Shown piece by piece: positions 14,715-21,810 of a DNA stretch of 61,861 bases. The notes beneath the pieces were generated by a model. That model did no database searches and was not told the DNA's origin. It was given only the letters and a program-made list of their open reading frames with translations. Both the position numbers and the translations under genes were made by a program. Position 1 is the first letter of the stretch; each line of letters starts with the position of its first letter. The DNA is from a virus. Location of the stretch: the IMG/VR virus record IMGVR_UViG_3300006919_000055, positions 1-61,861 of that record; one strand, given 5' to 3'.

Positions 14715-15095
14715 TTAACCAGCTAAAGCTCCTAATATCATAATTAAAATAAGCCCAAGAATTCCTAATCCAGAAATAACTAAAGTAGCTATTGCTGTGC
14801 TTATCTTTTTTACACCCTTGTCTTTAATAACGGAAATTGCAGCAACTACAGCACTCACAAACGCTCCAAAGCCACCAACAAGCATAATCATACCAAACTT
14901 CATGGTAGTTGCTTCATCAATCTGAGGTTCGATTCCAGTTGTTTGTGCGGCTTGTGCTGCGTGGAAGCCAAGTGATGCAGCCTTAAAAAAACCATAAAAA
15001 GCTATTAATGCTGATATTAAAGTTCCAACCAAAGACGCAATACCAATGGTACTGTGTTCAGTTGGTTTTTGTTGAGTAATGTTAGTATTTTCCAT
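14715..15095 (-). CDS. Membrane protein, DUF4190-like (126 aa)
   Basis: Three hydrophobic segments: IGIASLVGTLISALIAFYGF, IMLVGGFGAFVSAVVAAI and the C-terminal IATLVISGLGILGLILIMIL. Small-residue-rich repeats of this kind occur in DUF4190-type membrane proteins. It starts 10 nt after the similar gene 15106-15393; the two may be distant paralogs. Role unknown; a holin-like role cannot be excluded. Confidence 0.55.
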   Translation of the reverse strand: MENTNITQQKPTEHSTIGIASLVGTLISALIAFYGFFKAASLGFHAAQAAQTTGIEPQIDEATTMKFGMIMLVGGFGAFVSAVVAAISVIKDKGVKKISTAIATLVISGLGILGLILIMILGALAG

Positions 15096-15105
15096 AATAT
15101 TTTCC

Positions 15106-15393
15106 TTACGCTAACAATGGTAAAAGTAGTAGAGCGGCAAACAAGCCACCAATTAAAATGCCAAAAGTAGCGTGTCTCCTTGAGTGATCTTTGTTCCCAA
15201 AGATATAAGACGCAATACCTATCAATGGAGCAGTGAATGACCCACCAAAAGCCAGAAGCAATACGAATATTGCTACAAAGGCATTATCTGGCCTTCCAAA
15301 AGCAACTGCGAACCAAAAGCCCAATGCGCCGATTAAAGCTGCGGTTACTGACGCTGTTCCAATTTTACAATTTATTTGTTGTTGTGTTTCCAT
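15106..15393 (-). CDS. Membrane protein, DUF4190-like (95 aa)
   Basis: Starts METQQQINCKIGTASVTAALIG, with three hydrophobic segments and an R/H-rich cytoplasmic loop (GNKDHSRRHAT). Both this and the next gene open with a polar Q/T-rich leader followed by IGxAS, suggesting common descent. It overlaps the end of the Tat-signal gene by 29 nt. Confidence 0.55.
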   Translation of the reverse strand: METQQQINCKIGTASVTAALIGALGFWFAVAFGRPDNAFVAIFVLLLAFGGSFTAPLIGIASYIFGNKDHSRRHATFGILIGGLFAALLLLPLLA

Positions 15394-15817
15394 GTTCTAT
15401 CAATGCTCCATCTGCTGTGTGGTCAATATACTCTGGACGAATCCATGTAATAGTCTCTGGCGTATCGCCCTCTTTTAATTTTACCCAGTATGTAAATATT
15501 TGCTTCGGAGCAATCATTGGGTCTCTAGAAGTTTCGTGAAAAACTTCGTACAAAGCTTCATCGTAAAATGGAGTTACAAGACTGTGGCTGCGTATAAAAT
15601 CTACAGCCCCTTGAAAAGTACCGAAATATAATTTACCCTTCTTAAAATCACCGCCATTATATTCTTCTAAAGGCCAATATTTTTGATTTTGGATATAACA
15701 ATTAACAAAATAATTAGGTTCAAAGGTGAGATTGTTTTCTCGCTGTGTTGTATTTCCCAAGAGAAGAGGAGCGGCGGCAAGGGCCGGAACAGTTTTAATA
15801 AAATTTCTGCGATTCAT
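15365..15817 (-). CDS. Protein with twin-arginine (Tat) signal (150 aa)
   Basis: N-terminus MNRRNFIKTVPALAAAPLLLG is a textbook Tat signal (RRNFIK, then a moderately hydrophobic region and a likely cleavage near GNT), so the mature part would be exported folded through the host Tat system. The mature domain has many aromatics (YFVNCYIQNQKYWPLEEYNGG) and no family I recognise. Preceded by a 31-aa membrane peptide with a 4-nt overlap and a late-type box. Tat substrates are unusual in phages. Confidence 0.65.
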   Translation of the reverse strand: MNRRNFIKTVPALAAAPLLLGNTTQRENNLTFEPNYFVNCYIQNQKYWPLEEYNGGDFKKGKLYFGTFQGAVDFIRSHSLVTPFYDEALYEVFHETSRDPMIAPKQIFTYWVKLKEGDTPETITWIRPEYIDHTADGALIEHGNTTTNKL

Positions 15818-15909
15818 TTTTTTATTTTATTTATTAATTTTTTAATGATTTCCCACCCCAGTATTCCTAAGCCCAAGAAAAAGTATACAACCAATACAAG
15901 ATATTTCAC
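15814..15909 (-). CDS. 31-aa membrane peptide, GTG start
   Basis: GTG at 15909, stop TGA overlapping the Tat-protein ATG. The frame reads MKYLVLVVYFFLGLGILGWEIIKKLINKIKK: one hydrophobic segment and a basic tail. AGTGTA lies exactly 9 nt before the GTG. Short, but box geometry, stop/start coupling and composition agree. Confidence 0.5.
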   Translation of the reverse strand: MKYLVLVVYFFLGLGILGWEIIKKLINKIKK

Positions 15910-15910
15910 T

Positions 15911-15924
15911 CTTATTTATACACT
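15911..15924 (-). promoter_or_regulatory. Late-type AGTGTA promoter box for 15814-15909
   Basis: Minus strand AGTGTATAAATAAG; here the box continues as TATAAATA, the same octamer as the T4 late promoter. AGTGTA starts 15 nt before the GTG start codon. It overlaps the stop codon of the upstream gene. Confidence 0.6.
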
Positions 15925-16355
15925 CATACAGCAAAGTCTTCATGATTAATAGCAAATTGAAAACCTACTATTTCAAATCCAGTGAGATTTCCCACTTCAC
16001 TTCTATTTAAAGAAATTAAAAGCTCGCCTTCTGTTCTAAAAACTAAATCACACGGGCCATTTGGATCGTCGTTGGGACTTAACGAAACCGAAAGGCAATC
16101 TTCATCTTCGTTGTATTTTATTTTTTCATGAGAAAAACTGGCCTCTAGTATGTCAGAAACTTTATAAATTTCTATTAAATATAAAGCTCCCGTCTTTTCG
16201 TCAAGGTCTACGTTAATATAATCTTGAACAGAGTTTACCGTAGAAATAGAAGCTCCTTCGTGAGGATAATCTACTAAAATATAAAATCTTTCTTCTTTGG
16301 TGAAGTATTTAACGCTTTCTTGCATAATGAAATTAATGGGTAGGAGGATTCTCAT
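15924..16355 (-). CDS. Hypothetical protein, possible DUF2283-like domain (143 aa)
   Basis: Residues about 55-140 (YLIEIYKVSD, IKYNEDEDCLSVSLS, DLVFRTEGELLISLNRS, GFEIVGFQ) have the strand order of DUF2283-type proteins, in which a residue pattern 'YDxExDxLxI...GxIxGIEI' repeats. The match is weak. The ATG at 16355 is preceded by GGAGG only 3 nt away, one of the few clear Shine-Dalgarno sequences in the window, and by a 315-nt structured region that could be its leader. Confidence 0.55.
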   Translation of the reverse strand: MRILLPINFIMQESVKYFTKEERFYILVDYPHEGASISTVNSVQDYINVDLDEKTGALYLIEIYKVSDILEASFSHEKIKYNEDEDCLSVSLSPNDDPNGPCDLVFRTEGELLISLNRSEVGNLTGFEIVGFQFAINHEDFAV

Positions 16356-16670
16356 TTACCTCCATCGTTTTGGGGTCACAGCTTGAGTTTTCAAGTCAAA
16401 ACCCTACTTTGAGCCAACCCTCATCGGCCCCCAGACTTGGTAAGTCCTGCCAATGAGCATTGCACGTTAACTGCCGCGACAGCAGTTTATTCCGTCATAC
16501 CCTTTGTCGCTCCGTCGAGCAACAAAATTTTATAGCTTGCATCTCTTCGGCTAAATAGATAGTTTGCACGCACGCAACCAAGCTTGTCCAGCTTATTATT
16601 TTTTAATAATTTCCCTTTATTGGGATACTATCTATTCTTATTTTGCATCCCAAGATGCAAGCAAATTATT
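16356..16670 (-). ncRNA. Structured RNA or long structured leader (about 300 nt)
   Basis: No gene fits here and G+C is visibly higher than around it. Two nested perfect 10-bp pairings occur: 16535-16544 with 16653-16662 and 16554-16563 with 16627-16636. Hairpins follow at 16503-16526 (10 bp, 4-nt loop), 16469-16487 (6 bp), 16451-16462 and 16434-16446 (5 bp). In the 10-bp hairpin one pair is G-U on the minus strand but C-A on the plus strand, so the minus strand is probably the RNA. It ends at a GGAGG site 3 nt before the gene at 16355. It may be a free RNA or a regulatory leader. I see no tmRNA, RNase P, tRNA or known riboswitch signature. Confidence 0.55.
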
Positions 16671-17018
16671 TTAAAGAACAAAAATTTTATTTCCTTCTAG
16701 GAAAAGTTTTAAATGATATTGCTTGGGTAGTACCTTTTTAGTTTTTGCGTCAAAGAATCTAAACCCATTTTCCTTGCAATTATCTACGTACACTTGTTGT
16801 TTCCACTTTGGTCTTGGGGATTTTTTTTCTTCCAAGCTTTTAACTTCATTTAAATCAACCGCTCCTTTAAGCCACCCAGCATTTTCAACTCTCTCGAAAG
16901 TCATGCTAAAAGCGTGACTCTTTTTTAGTCTTTGCTTTTTATTTCTAGCGTACCCCTCCTTAAAGCCTTTTATTTGTATAGACTTTTTCTTGGGGATATA
17001 TTTGGCAATTACGTTCAT
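16671..17018 (-). CDS. Hypothetical basic protein (115 aa)
   Basis: Lysine-rich protein (MNVIAKYIPKKKSIQIKGFKEG) with a strand-rich C-terminus ending GNKIFVL. No family recognised. It starts at the last base of the upstream gene's stop and ends at the structured region 16356-16670. Confidence 0.55.
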   Translation of the reverse strand: MNVIAKYIPKKKSIQIKGFKEGYARNKKQRLKKSHAFSMTFERVENAGWLKGAVDLNEVKSLEEKKSPRPKWKQQVYVDNCKENGFRFFDAKTKKVLPKQYHLKLFLEGNKIFVL

Positions 17019-17230
17019 TAAGACTTATAGGTGGAAAAATGTTTTTTTAAATAATCTAATTTATCTTCGGCTTCTGCGGCGATAGCGATTTGCTTATCCA
17101 TTTCTTCAATTAGTTGTGGATGCTCTCCGATGCCTACGGGGTTATTAAAATATACTTCGAGTGTTGCAAACGCTTCTTGCATTTGCGCTAGATACTTTAA
17201 CTCTAATGCTTTATACATTTCGCTTTTCAT
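17018..17230 (-). CDS. Conserved phage helical small protein (70 aa)
   Basis: Contains AQMQEAFATLEVYFNNPVGIGEHPQ followed in the chain by an E/D-K helix; the 'NPVGIGEHPxxxEEMD' pattern recurs in short unknown proteins of T4-like cyanophages and other marine phages. All helical apart from that turn. Overlaps the upstream CxxC gene by 20 nt. Confidence 0.65.
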   Translation of the reverse strand: MKSEMYKALELKYLAQMQEAFATLEVYFNNPVGIGEHPQLIEEMDKQIAIAAEAEDKLDYLKKHFSTYKS

Positions 17231-17615
17231 TTCTTTCTCCCATCCTTTTTTTGTATTCTAGATATTTAGGGCTACGCTTGAAAGCCTTTTCTTTAGCTTC
17301 TTCTAAGTCGCACTCATTTTGGAGTTGCACCCACGCTTTAGTGTAGCGTTCTTCGCACTCTTTAACAAAGTCGGGGCCATTCTTTTGATATACCGGATGA
17401 TCAGAGTCAGTCCATTGACGTTTATCAAACTGATAACGGTCATCAAAGACGGGGGGAAAATCGGGATGAACTATATGTTGCGCTCTACTTGGACTACACT
17501 CTATACATCTTGCTCCCGCGAAAATTAAAGTCTCAGGCTCATTCCATGCGATTGCAGCTATTCTTACCGCGTCATTGCGGGGTTCAACTTCTTTTTTGCA
17601 TTTGTCGCACTTCAT
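17211..17615 (-). CDS. Protein with two CxxC pairs (134 aa)
   Basis: C3/C6 (MKCDKCKK) and C37/C40 (ARCIECS) could bind one zinc ion as an N-terminal treble-clef; the remainder is charged and helical. First gene after a near-consensus promoter (TTGACT, TATAAT), so probably expressed early. Function unknown. Confidence 0.6.
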   Translation of the reverse strand: MKCDKCKKEVEPRNDAVRIAAIAWNEPETLIFAGARCIECSPSRAQHIVHPDFPPVFDDRYQFDKRQWTDSDHPVYQKNGPDFVKECEERYTKAWVQLQNECDLEEAKEKAFKRSPKYLEYKKRMGERNEKRNV

Positions 17616-17629
17616 TGGCTATGCGACTT

Positions 17630-17657
17630 ATTATATACAGTTATAACTTTGAGTCAA
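17630..17657 (-). promoter_or_regulatory. sigma70-like promoter of 17615-16671
   Basis: Minus strand: -35 TTGACT (17657-17652), 16-nt spacer, consensus -10 TATAAT (17635-17630), about 15 nt before the ATG at 17615. The best -10 match among the promoters in this window. Confidence 0.75.
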
Positions 17658-17664
17658 TACTTTT

Positions 17665-18204
17665 TTAACGTAATTCTTCTCTTAATAATCTCCAGCGATC
17701 ACTATCAACTTCTTTTTCTCCAGAGTTTATTTTTTTTACCATATCTACGACATTTTCTACGGAATCGTAAATATAATGATGTGGAATTTGACCAAGAATC
17801 CAGAGAGGGGTTTTTTTCTTGCCACCTTCAACACTTAAAAAGATTGGCTTCTTCATCCTTACCGCAGTAACTAACTCTTCTGCGCTTCCCCAGCTTGCGA
17901 CATCGGGAATTAAATGAGCAATAATAAAGTCCGATCTATCTACTAAATTTAAATCATAACTACGAACATCACGCATCCATTCCGACACCTCTTCGTATTT
18001 GCCTTCACTTACGTTTTGTAGCATTTCCTTTCTTTTGCTCTTGCCTTCGTCGATGTTTTTAAGAAAAGGATGCTTATAGGGATTGAAACAAGTTATTTCT
18101 AAGGGCGAGAATTGTTTTTCTACATAATCTCGCCAATCTTGGCCATCAGAATATTGCATATGGCCAACTAGGTAAGCTTTAGTTTTTTTTAAAACATTAG
18201 TCAT
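17665..18204 (-). CDS. Nucleoside 2-deoxyribosyltransferase-like protein (179 aa)
   Basis: KAYLVGHMQYSDGQDWRDYVE at the start, FNPYKHP, then RDVRSYDLNLVDRSDFIIAH, WGSAEELVTA and KKPIFL are the strand/helix landmarks of the NDT fold (the D-R-x-D and G-x-x-E-x-x-x-A elements). NDT-like proteins exchange bases on deoxynucleosides or hydrolyse nucleotides; phages use them in dNTP salvage. The glutamate in GSAEEL would be catalytic. Stand-alone gene with stops on both sides. Confidence 0.65.
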   Translation of the reverse strand: MTNVLKKTKAYLVGHMQYSDGQDWRDYVEKQFSPLEITCFNPYKHPFLKNIDEGKSKRKEMLQNVSEGKYEEVSEWMRDVRSYDLNLVDRSDFIIAHLIPDVASWGSAEELVTAVRMKKPIFLSVEGGKKKTPLWILGQIPHHYIYDSVENVVDMVKKINSGEKEVDSDRWRLLREELR

Positions 18205-18226
18205 TATTTTTTAAATATTTAAAAAA

Positions 18227-18505
18227 TTACCAACGGTAATTATCTTTCCACAGAGCAAAACTAGTGCCTAAAGCCTTGGGGTTCAGATGTTTTTCCCTTA
18301 ACAATGAAGAGCATCTGTGTATTTCGTATGCAGTATAAAGTTCTTTGTTGGAATTTTTTAAAGAAGAATATTCCGCCCTAAGAGTATCTATGTAATAATG
18401 ATAACTATTGAAAGCTGATTCCCAAGAAACAGTGGAATCGCAAACATTTTCTTCAAAGACTTCTTTAGCTTCTAAAAGTTTTTTAGAATATTTATAGAAC
18501 TTCAT
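18227..18505 (-). CDS. Hypothetical helical protein (92 aa)
   Basis: Mostly helical with a pattern of aromatic residues, ending KALGTSFALWKDNYRW. Its length and C-terminal 'x-ALG-x-SF/W' resemble the upstream gene 18492-18770 (QAIGESWMVF), so they may be divergent paralogs. They overlap by 14 nt. Function unknown. Confidence 0.55.
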   Translation of the reverse strand: MKFYKYSKKLLEAKEVFEENVCDSTVSWESAFNSYHYYIDTLRAEYSSLKNSNKELYTAYEIHRCSSLLREKHLNPKALGTSFALWKDNYRW

Positions 18506-18770
18506 CTAGATTATCTCTTAATACTTTTAAGTGAAACACCATCCAGCTTTCGCCTATTGCTTGAGAACCTTTTCCGGCTTTTATGGCAGCTATTTTGTGA
18601 GCCTCATCTTGTTCTTCAGCAGTTAAAATTATATCATTAAGTAAAGATTTGCAGTTATCTTTTATTTTTTGTTTTTCTTCAGAATTCATTGCAGAATTTG
18701 ATTTATAAAAAGCATTTAATTTGAAATATGTTTCACGCCAAGCTATCCACTCTTGATAAGTTTTACTCAC
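18492..18770 (-). CDS. Hypothetical helical protein (92 aa)
   Basis: Helical protein starting MSKTYQEWIAWRETYFKL; see the downstream gene for a possible paralogy in the C-terminal third (GSQAIGESWMVF). Overlaps the metalloprotease-like gene by 8 nt. Confidence 0.55.
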   Translation of the reverse strand: MSKTYQEWIAWRETYFKLNAFYKSNSAMNSEEKQKIKDNCKSLLNDIILTAEEQDEAHKIAAIKAGKGSQAIGESWMVFHLKVLRDNLDEVL

Positions 18771-19107
18771 TTTTTTTCTTTTTATTTCTAGGGGGCGCGT
18801 GAAATTTTCTTTGAGGAAGTCTCCAGCCGTTTTGATAAAGAAAATTACTTACTACTTCCGCGTATCTTGTTACATCTGTTTCGCTTTTATCCCAAAAAAA
18901 AGCATGAGCTATTTCATGAATACAGGTATTTAGCTCACTTTTCTTAGTTAAGTATGGATTTATATATATTCTAGGATTATAATCAGCTTTAGCTTCTACT
19001 GGGTCTTCGCATAAACCATCAGCGTAGCCATTCGATTTATGGGGTTTTCTGAAAATTACGTCATATTTTACCCCTTTCGTGTTTGTGAACTGAAATACTG
19101 GTTTCAT
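18763..19107 (-). CDS. SprT-like HExxH metalloprotein (114 aa)
   Basis: ATG at 19107 is preferred over the upstream TTG. IHEIAHAFFWDKSE at about 63-76 carries HExxH (H64, E65, H68) with a downstream acidic residue as third ligand candidate, and 'INPYL' before it matches the 'DP...L...L+HE+xH' layout of SprT-like and other small phage minimetalloproteases. The C-terminus is very basic. Overlaps the SET-domain gene by 47 nt, unusually long. Activity is unproven. Confidence 0.6.
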   Translation of the reverse strand: MKPVFQFTNTKGVKYDVIFRKPHKSNGYADGLCEDPVEAKADYNPRIYINPYLTKKSELNTCIHEIAHAFFWDKSETDVTRYAEVVSNFLYQNGWRLPQRKFHAPPRNKKKKSE

Positions 19108-19618
19108 TTTTCTTGGATAAAAAGTCAAATTGTTCCTTATTATTATTTACACCAAAAAAAGAATTATAATCGCAAGTTAATTCTTCTCCTTTCATAATCT
19201 CTCTTTTTGTTAAAAAAGTATTTAAAGAACCGTTAGAAGGAATAAATTTTTGAGAAGCAAGTTCGTTTATGGGTTCGAGTTCGACTTCTAGATTTGGTGA
19301 GTCTGAATGATTAACATAATGAGTTATATTTAAATCATTTAACCCTGTCGCATTAACCGGATAAAGACCTCTTTCATCTTTAGCGAAGAAGTTTTTGATG
19401 TATTCTTGCACTTCTTTTCGAAACAAAGAAAGTTCTTCTTCAGTAACATCTAGAAAAAACTCTTCCTTTATAGGAAAAGACTCAAAAGGGTTGACGCCCT
19501 TGGGGATTTTTATTATAGAAAAAACGCCAACGCCAGATATATTTGAAGCTCCTAATCTGCAATAAGTTTTGCAATTAAGATGCTCTAAAAAACCCTTTTT
19601 ATAATTAGGATTTATCAC
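19061..19618 (-). CDS. SET-domain protein methyltransferase (185 aa)
   Basis: The SET motifs appear in order: SGVGVF (28-33, the GxG AdoMet site), HYVNHSDSPN (100-109, the NHS motif) and GEELTCDY (144-151, with the catalytic tyrosine Y151). SET enzymes methylate protein lysines using S-adenosylmethionine. The gene also ends in a lysine-rich tail. A phage could use it on its own virion protein, on host RNA polymerase or on ribosomal proteins; none is shown here. It overlaps both neighbours. Confidence 0.72.
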   Translation of the reverse strand: MINPNYKKGFLEHLNCKTYCRLGASNISGVGVFSIIKIPKGVNPFESFPIKEEFFLDVTEEELSLFRKEVQEYIKNFFAKDERGLYPVNATGLNDLNITHYVNHSDSPNLEVELEPINELASQKFIPSNGSLNTFLTKREIMKGEELTCDYNSFFGVNNNKEQFDFLSKKNETSISVHKHERGKI

Positions 19619-19934
19619 CTTTATTATTTGGTGGGTTCATCTTATTTTTTATTGAGTCTTTTGTTTTAGAATTAATAGCTATTTGTTTCTCAATTTCATT
19701 TTCCATTTCTGAAATCGCATTATACTCCAAGTCTAATCTTCTGGATAAGCTATCTATTTCTTCTTCTAAGGATTCCATTTCTTTAACCTCTTCTAAGCTA
19801 TGAAAATCCTTTGAGGAAAGCTTTTCGTATTCCGAAGTTACTGAGTCCATTTTTTTATTCCAATGATCAACTGATTTCATTAAAATATCAGCTTTTTCCA
19901 TTAGTTCGGAGCATTTTTTTCTATCTTCTTCCAT
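19605..19934 (-). CDS. Coiled-coil protein (109 aa)
   Basis: Almost wholly heptad-like (residues about 5-95) with alternating E/K and L/M/I, no globular motif; C-terminus is basic (NKMNPPNNKGDKS). First gene of the run 19934-18227, behind a TTGACT/TAGTAT promoter. Confidence 0.6.
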   Translation of the reverse strand: MEEDRKKCSELMEKADILMKSVDHWNKKMDSVTSEYEKLSSKDFHSLEEVKEMESLEEEIDSLSRRLDLEYNAISEMENEIEKQIAINSKTKDSIKNKMNPPNNKGDKS

Positions 19935-19942
19935 CGGCTTAA

Positions 19943-19971
19943 ATACTAGTAAATTTATAAAAAAAAGTCAA
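19943..19971 (-). promoter_or_regulatory. sigma70-like promoter of 19934-18227
   Basis: Minus strand: -35 TTGACT (19971-19966), 17-nt spacer, -10 TAGTAT (19948-19943). Back-to-back with the AGTGTA box for the plus-strand gene at 19999, so early and late classes meet in a 64-nt gap. Confidence 0.6.
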
Positions 19972-19983
19972 GACTTAACAAAA

Positions 19984-19994
19984 AGTGTAATAAC
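19984..19994 (+). promoter_or_regulatory. Late-type AGTGTA promoter box for 19999-20328
   Basis: AGTGTAATAACTTAT then ATG: hexamer plus 9 nt plus start codon, the canonical geometry. Confidence 0.6.
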
Positions 19995-19998
19995 TTAT

Positions 19999-20328
19999 AT
20001 GAACTTGATCGTAATTAGTGATATGACTTATGATGAGGGATTATACTTTCGCTTTATTTCTATGGTCTCTAAAAAAGATTTAGGAATGGACGTATTAGTG
20101 GAAAGTGAAAAAGAAAAAATAGATTATTATTACCACCTTTTAAAATCTAAAGGCTGGTTTGATTACGTAGACGATTTCGTAGTGCCAGAGGATAAGGAAG
20201 AGGGAATAAGAATAGATAGAGAATATAATTATGCAAAAACTATTAAAGTAAATAAGATATGTTATGAAAATACAACAAACATATTAGGGCAAATAAAAAC
20301 TTTAAAAGAATTAGATAAAAGGTTTTAA
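19999..20328 (+). CDS. Hypothetical protein (109 aa), plus strand
   Basis: Begins MNLIVISDMTYDEG, a strand and acidic loop, and later WFDYVDDFVVPEDK; this has a faint look of small HAD-like phage proteins, but the catalytic DxD is absent so I do not call it. It converges with the GT61 gene, overlapping by 18 nt. Its AGTGTA box suggests late, single-gene expression. Confidence 0.55.
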   Translation: MNLIVISDMTYDEGLYFRFISMVSKKDLGMDVLVESEKEKIDYYYHLLKSKGWFDYVDDFVVPEDKEEGIRIDREYNYAKTIKVNKICYENTTNILGQIKTLKELDKRF

Positions 20329-21291
20329 AATTTTTTTAATTTCATCTATCGGTAAAGTAATGTCGTGAACCGGAGTAGCTTCAACTAAAATCTTTTTATA
20401 ATTACTCAAACCAAAATCACGAGCATTAACCTCAAACTCCCAACTTCCATATTTTTTGTCCCATTCTTTTCCAGCAATCTCAATAACGAGTGGGTTTTTA
20501 TCGCAAAAAATAGTATTTTTAAGCATAGAACCTGAAGCAGCAATTATAATCTCCGCATTTCTAAAGTGTTCTATTTGTTCATTTTGACTTTCTGTACCAT
20601 CTAAAATTTTGAAATTATTATCTTCTAAGAATGGTATAAACTCATCTTCGTTTAGAGTAAATCTCCTCCAATATTTATTTCTGCTAAGATAAAGTCTTTT
20701 AGTAGATTTATTTAAATCTATATCAGGATTTTCCCAAACATATTTATCTTTTATCCACTCAATTCCTTCTTTAGAAAAATGGCACGGGTGAACTTTTGAC
20801 TCCGCGTAAAAAAGCTTTTTGATATAATAAGACTTGTCAGAATTAAGAGGTCGCGTTTGCTCAAAGCCTAATCTTTTAAAATGAAAATCTACATTATTAA
20901 CGTAAGTTTTACCTGTTCTAAGTAAAATTTTATTATCAACGTCAAAGTTTTTGAATCCTCTAAGCTGTTGAATAGTCCACCAAAGCAATCCATAGCAATC
21001 AAAGTCAAGACCTCTGCATCCTAAACCGTAAATAGGCAAAGCGGATGTGCGCTGATTAAAAGGGAAATCGAAAGCATTTTCAAATGCGGAATCGTTTCTT
21101 TTAACAAAACAACGCTCGGAACTTTCTAGAATGCAATTTCTAGGGTGGTTGCCTTGTAATTTAGAAAACTTATCTGGATAGAAAGGGCCGGAAAAAGGAA
21201 TAAACTGATCTTTTAAATGAAGACCTTGAGAGTTTATGAAAACATCATCAAACTTAAATATTTCAATCTTGCTAATATTAGTCGATTCCAT
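20311..21291 (-). CDS. Glycosyltransferase family 61-like (DUF563, 326 aa)
   Basis: The second half matches GT61: KRLYLSRNKYWRRF, then L-x-E-x-E-F-x-x-F-L, ILDGTES, QNEQIEHFRNAEIIIAASGS, and NTIFC before VIEI. These enzymes transfer pentoses or GlcNAc to glycans or proteins. Weak N-terminus of unknown fold. Overlaps the small paralog gene 21278-21475 by 14 nt. Confidence 0.72.
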   Translation of the reverse strand: MESTNISKIEIFKFDDVFINSQGLHLKDQFIPFSGPFYPDKFSKLQGNHPRNCILESSERCFVKRNDSAFENAFDFPFNQRTSALPIYGLGCRGLDFDCYGLLWWTIQQLRGFKNFDVDNKILLRTGKTYVNNVDFHFKRLGFEQTRPLNSDKSYYIKKLFYAESKVHPCHFSKEGIEWIKDKYVWENPDIDLNKSTKRLYLSRNKYWRRFTLNEDEFIPFLEDNNFKILDGTESQNEQIEHFRNAEIIIAASGSMLKNTIFCDKNPLVIEIAGKEWDKKYGSWEFEVNARDFGLSNYKKILVEATPVHDITLPIDEIKKILKPFI

Positions 21292-21475
21292 CGTCCACTA
21301 TAACTTCACAAGTTACATGATGATTATTTATAAATCCTTCATCATATAAATATTTAACTAACAGCATAGCTTCATCATCAGAAACAGTATCGTCATCATC
21401 GAAAATTTTAACTTTTCTTTTTAAGACGTGAATCTCTAAGCCGTTTATAACTACTTTGGTTGCATTAGGCTTCAT
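21278..21475 (-). CDS. Small paralogous protein, family A copy 1 (65 aa)
   Basis: The C-terminal part, LVKYLYDEGFINNHHVTCEV, is matched by QYLFDEGFIKDRRTKYYI in the gene at 37241-37447, 16 kb away. Both are about 65-68 aa, both on the minus strand and both behind an AGTGTA box. It overlaps the GT61 gene by 14 nt. Function unknown. Confidence 0.6.
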   Translation of the reverse strand: MKPNATKVVINGLEIHVLKRKVKIFDDDDTVSDDEAMLLVKYLYDEGFINNHHVTCEVIVDDGID

Positions 21476-21480
21476 AAGCT

Positions 21481-21498
21481 CTATTTATAATTACACTT
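21481..21498 (-). promoter_or_regulatory. Late-type AGTGTA promoter box for 21278-21475
   Basis: Minus strand AAGTGTAATTATAAATAG; the hexamer is 16 nt from the ATG rather than 9, and TATAAATA is contained in the box. Confidence 0.45.
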
Positions 21499-21505
21499 AA
21501 AAACT

Positions 21506-21526
21506 AAAAACGGGGCTAAAGCCCCG
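21506..21526 (-). terminator. Terminator after 21535-21735
   Basis: Perfect 6-bp CGGGGC/GCCCCG stem with TAAA loop (21511-21526) followed on the minus strand by TTTTT. The plus-strand side also has A/T, so it may act both ways. It is the same core as the terminator at 935-953. Confidence 0.8.
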
Positions 21527-21534
21527 AAAAATAT

Positions 21535-21735
21535 TTATTTATTTTTTTTATTTTTAAAGTAGGATATAATCCTTCTCGCTCCTAAAAAAAGAGCAAGCCA
21601 ACCTACTGCTGCAAATGGAGCAAGCCATTGTAGCCACAGTGATAAGGCAAACAACAACAATATGAATCCGTCGCAAAAAACTGGATCACTCAAGAATGAA
21701 TAAAACTTACTTTGTAAGTCGTGAAACATCCTCAT
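21535..21735 (-). CDS. Membrane protein (66 aa)
   Basis: The ATG at 21735 has a GGGGGGG ribosome-binding tract 4 nt upstream; an alternative in-frame ATG at 21777 would add 14 residues. Sequence has two hydrophobic segments (FILLLFALSLWLQWLAPFAAVGW, of which the first 20 or so span the membrane) and a basic end. Role unknown; holin-like proteins of this size exist. Its promoter region at 21811-21824 is the reverse face of the one used by signal peptidase. Confidence 0.55.
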   Translation of the reverse strand: MRMFHDLQSKFYSFLSDPVFCDGFILLLFALSLWLQWLAPFAAVGWLALFLGARRIISYFKNKKNK

Positions 21736-21785
21736 GTTGCCCCCCCTTTGTTTTTTATACTTTAAGTTATGTATCATAACAATAC

Positions 21786-21808
21786 CCCTGTTTTCACTGA
21801 AAGCAGGG
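21786..21808. other. 10-bp stem-loop in the shared upstream region
   Basis: CCCTGTTTTC and GAAAGCAGGG pair perfectly with one G-U around a 3-nt loop. There is no T-run on either side, so it is not a terminator. On the minus strand it would be a hairpin in the 5-prime leader of 21535-21735, between promoter and ribosome-binding tract. Confidence 0.55.
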
Positions 21809-21810
21809 TT

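Noticed and set aside
16356-16670. tmRNA, tRNA, RNase P or group I intron
   Set aside because: No T-loop, tag frame ending in alanines, RNase P core (GAGGAAAGTCC) or intron P7 signature found on either strand.
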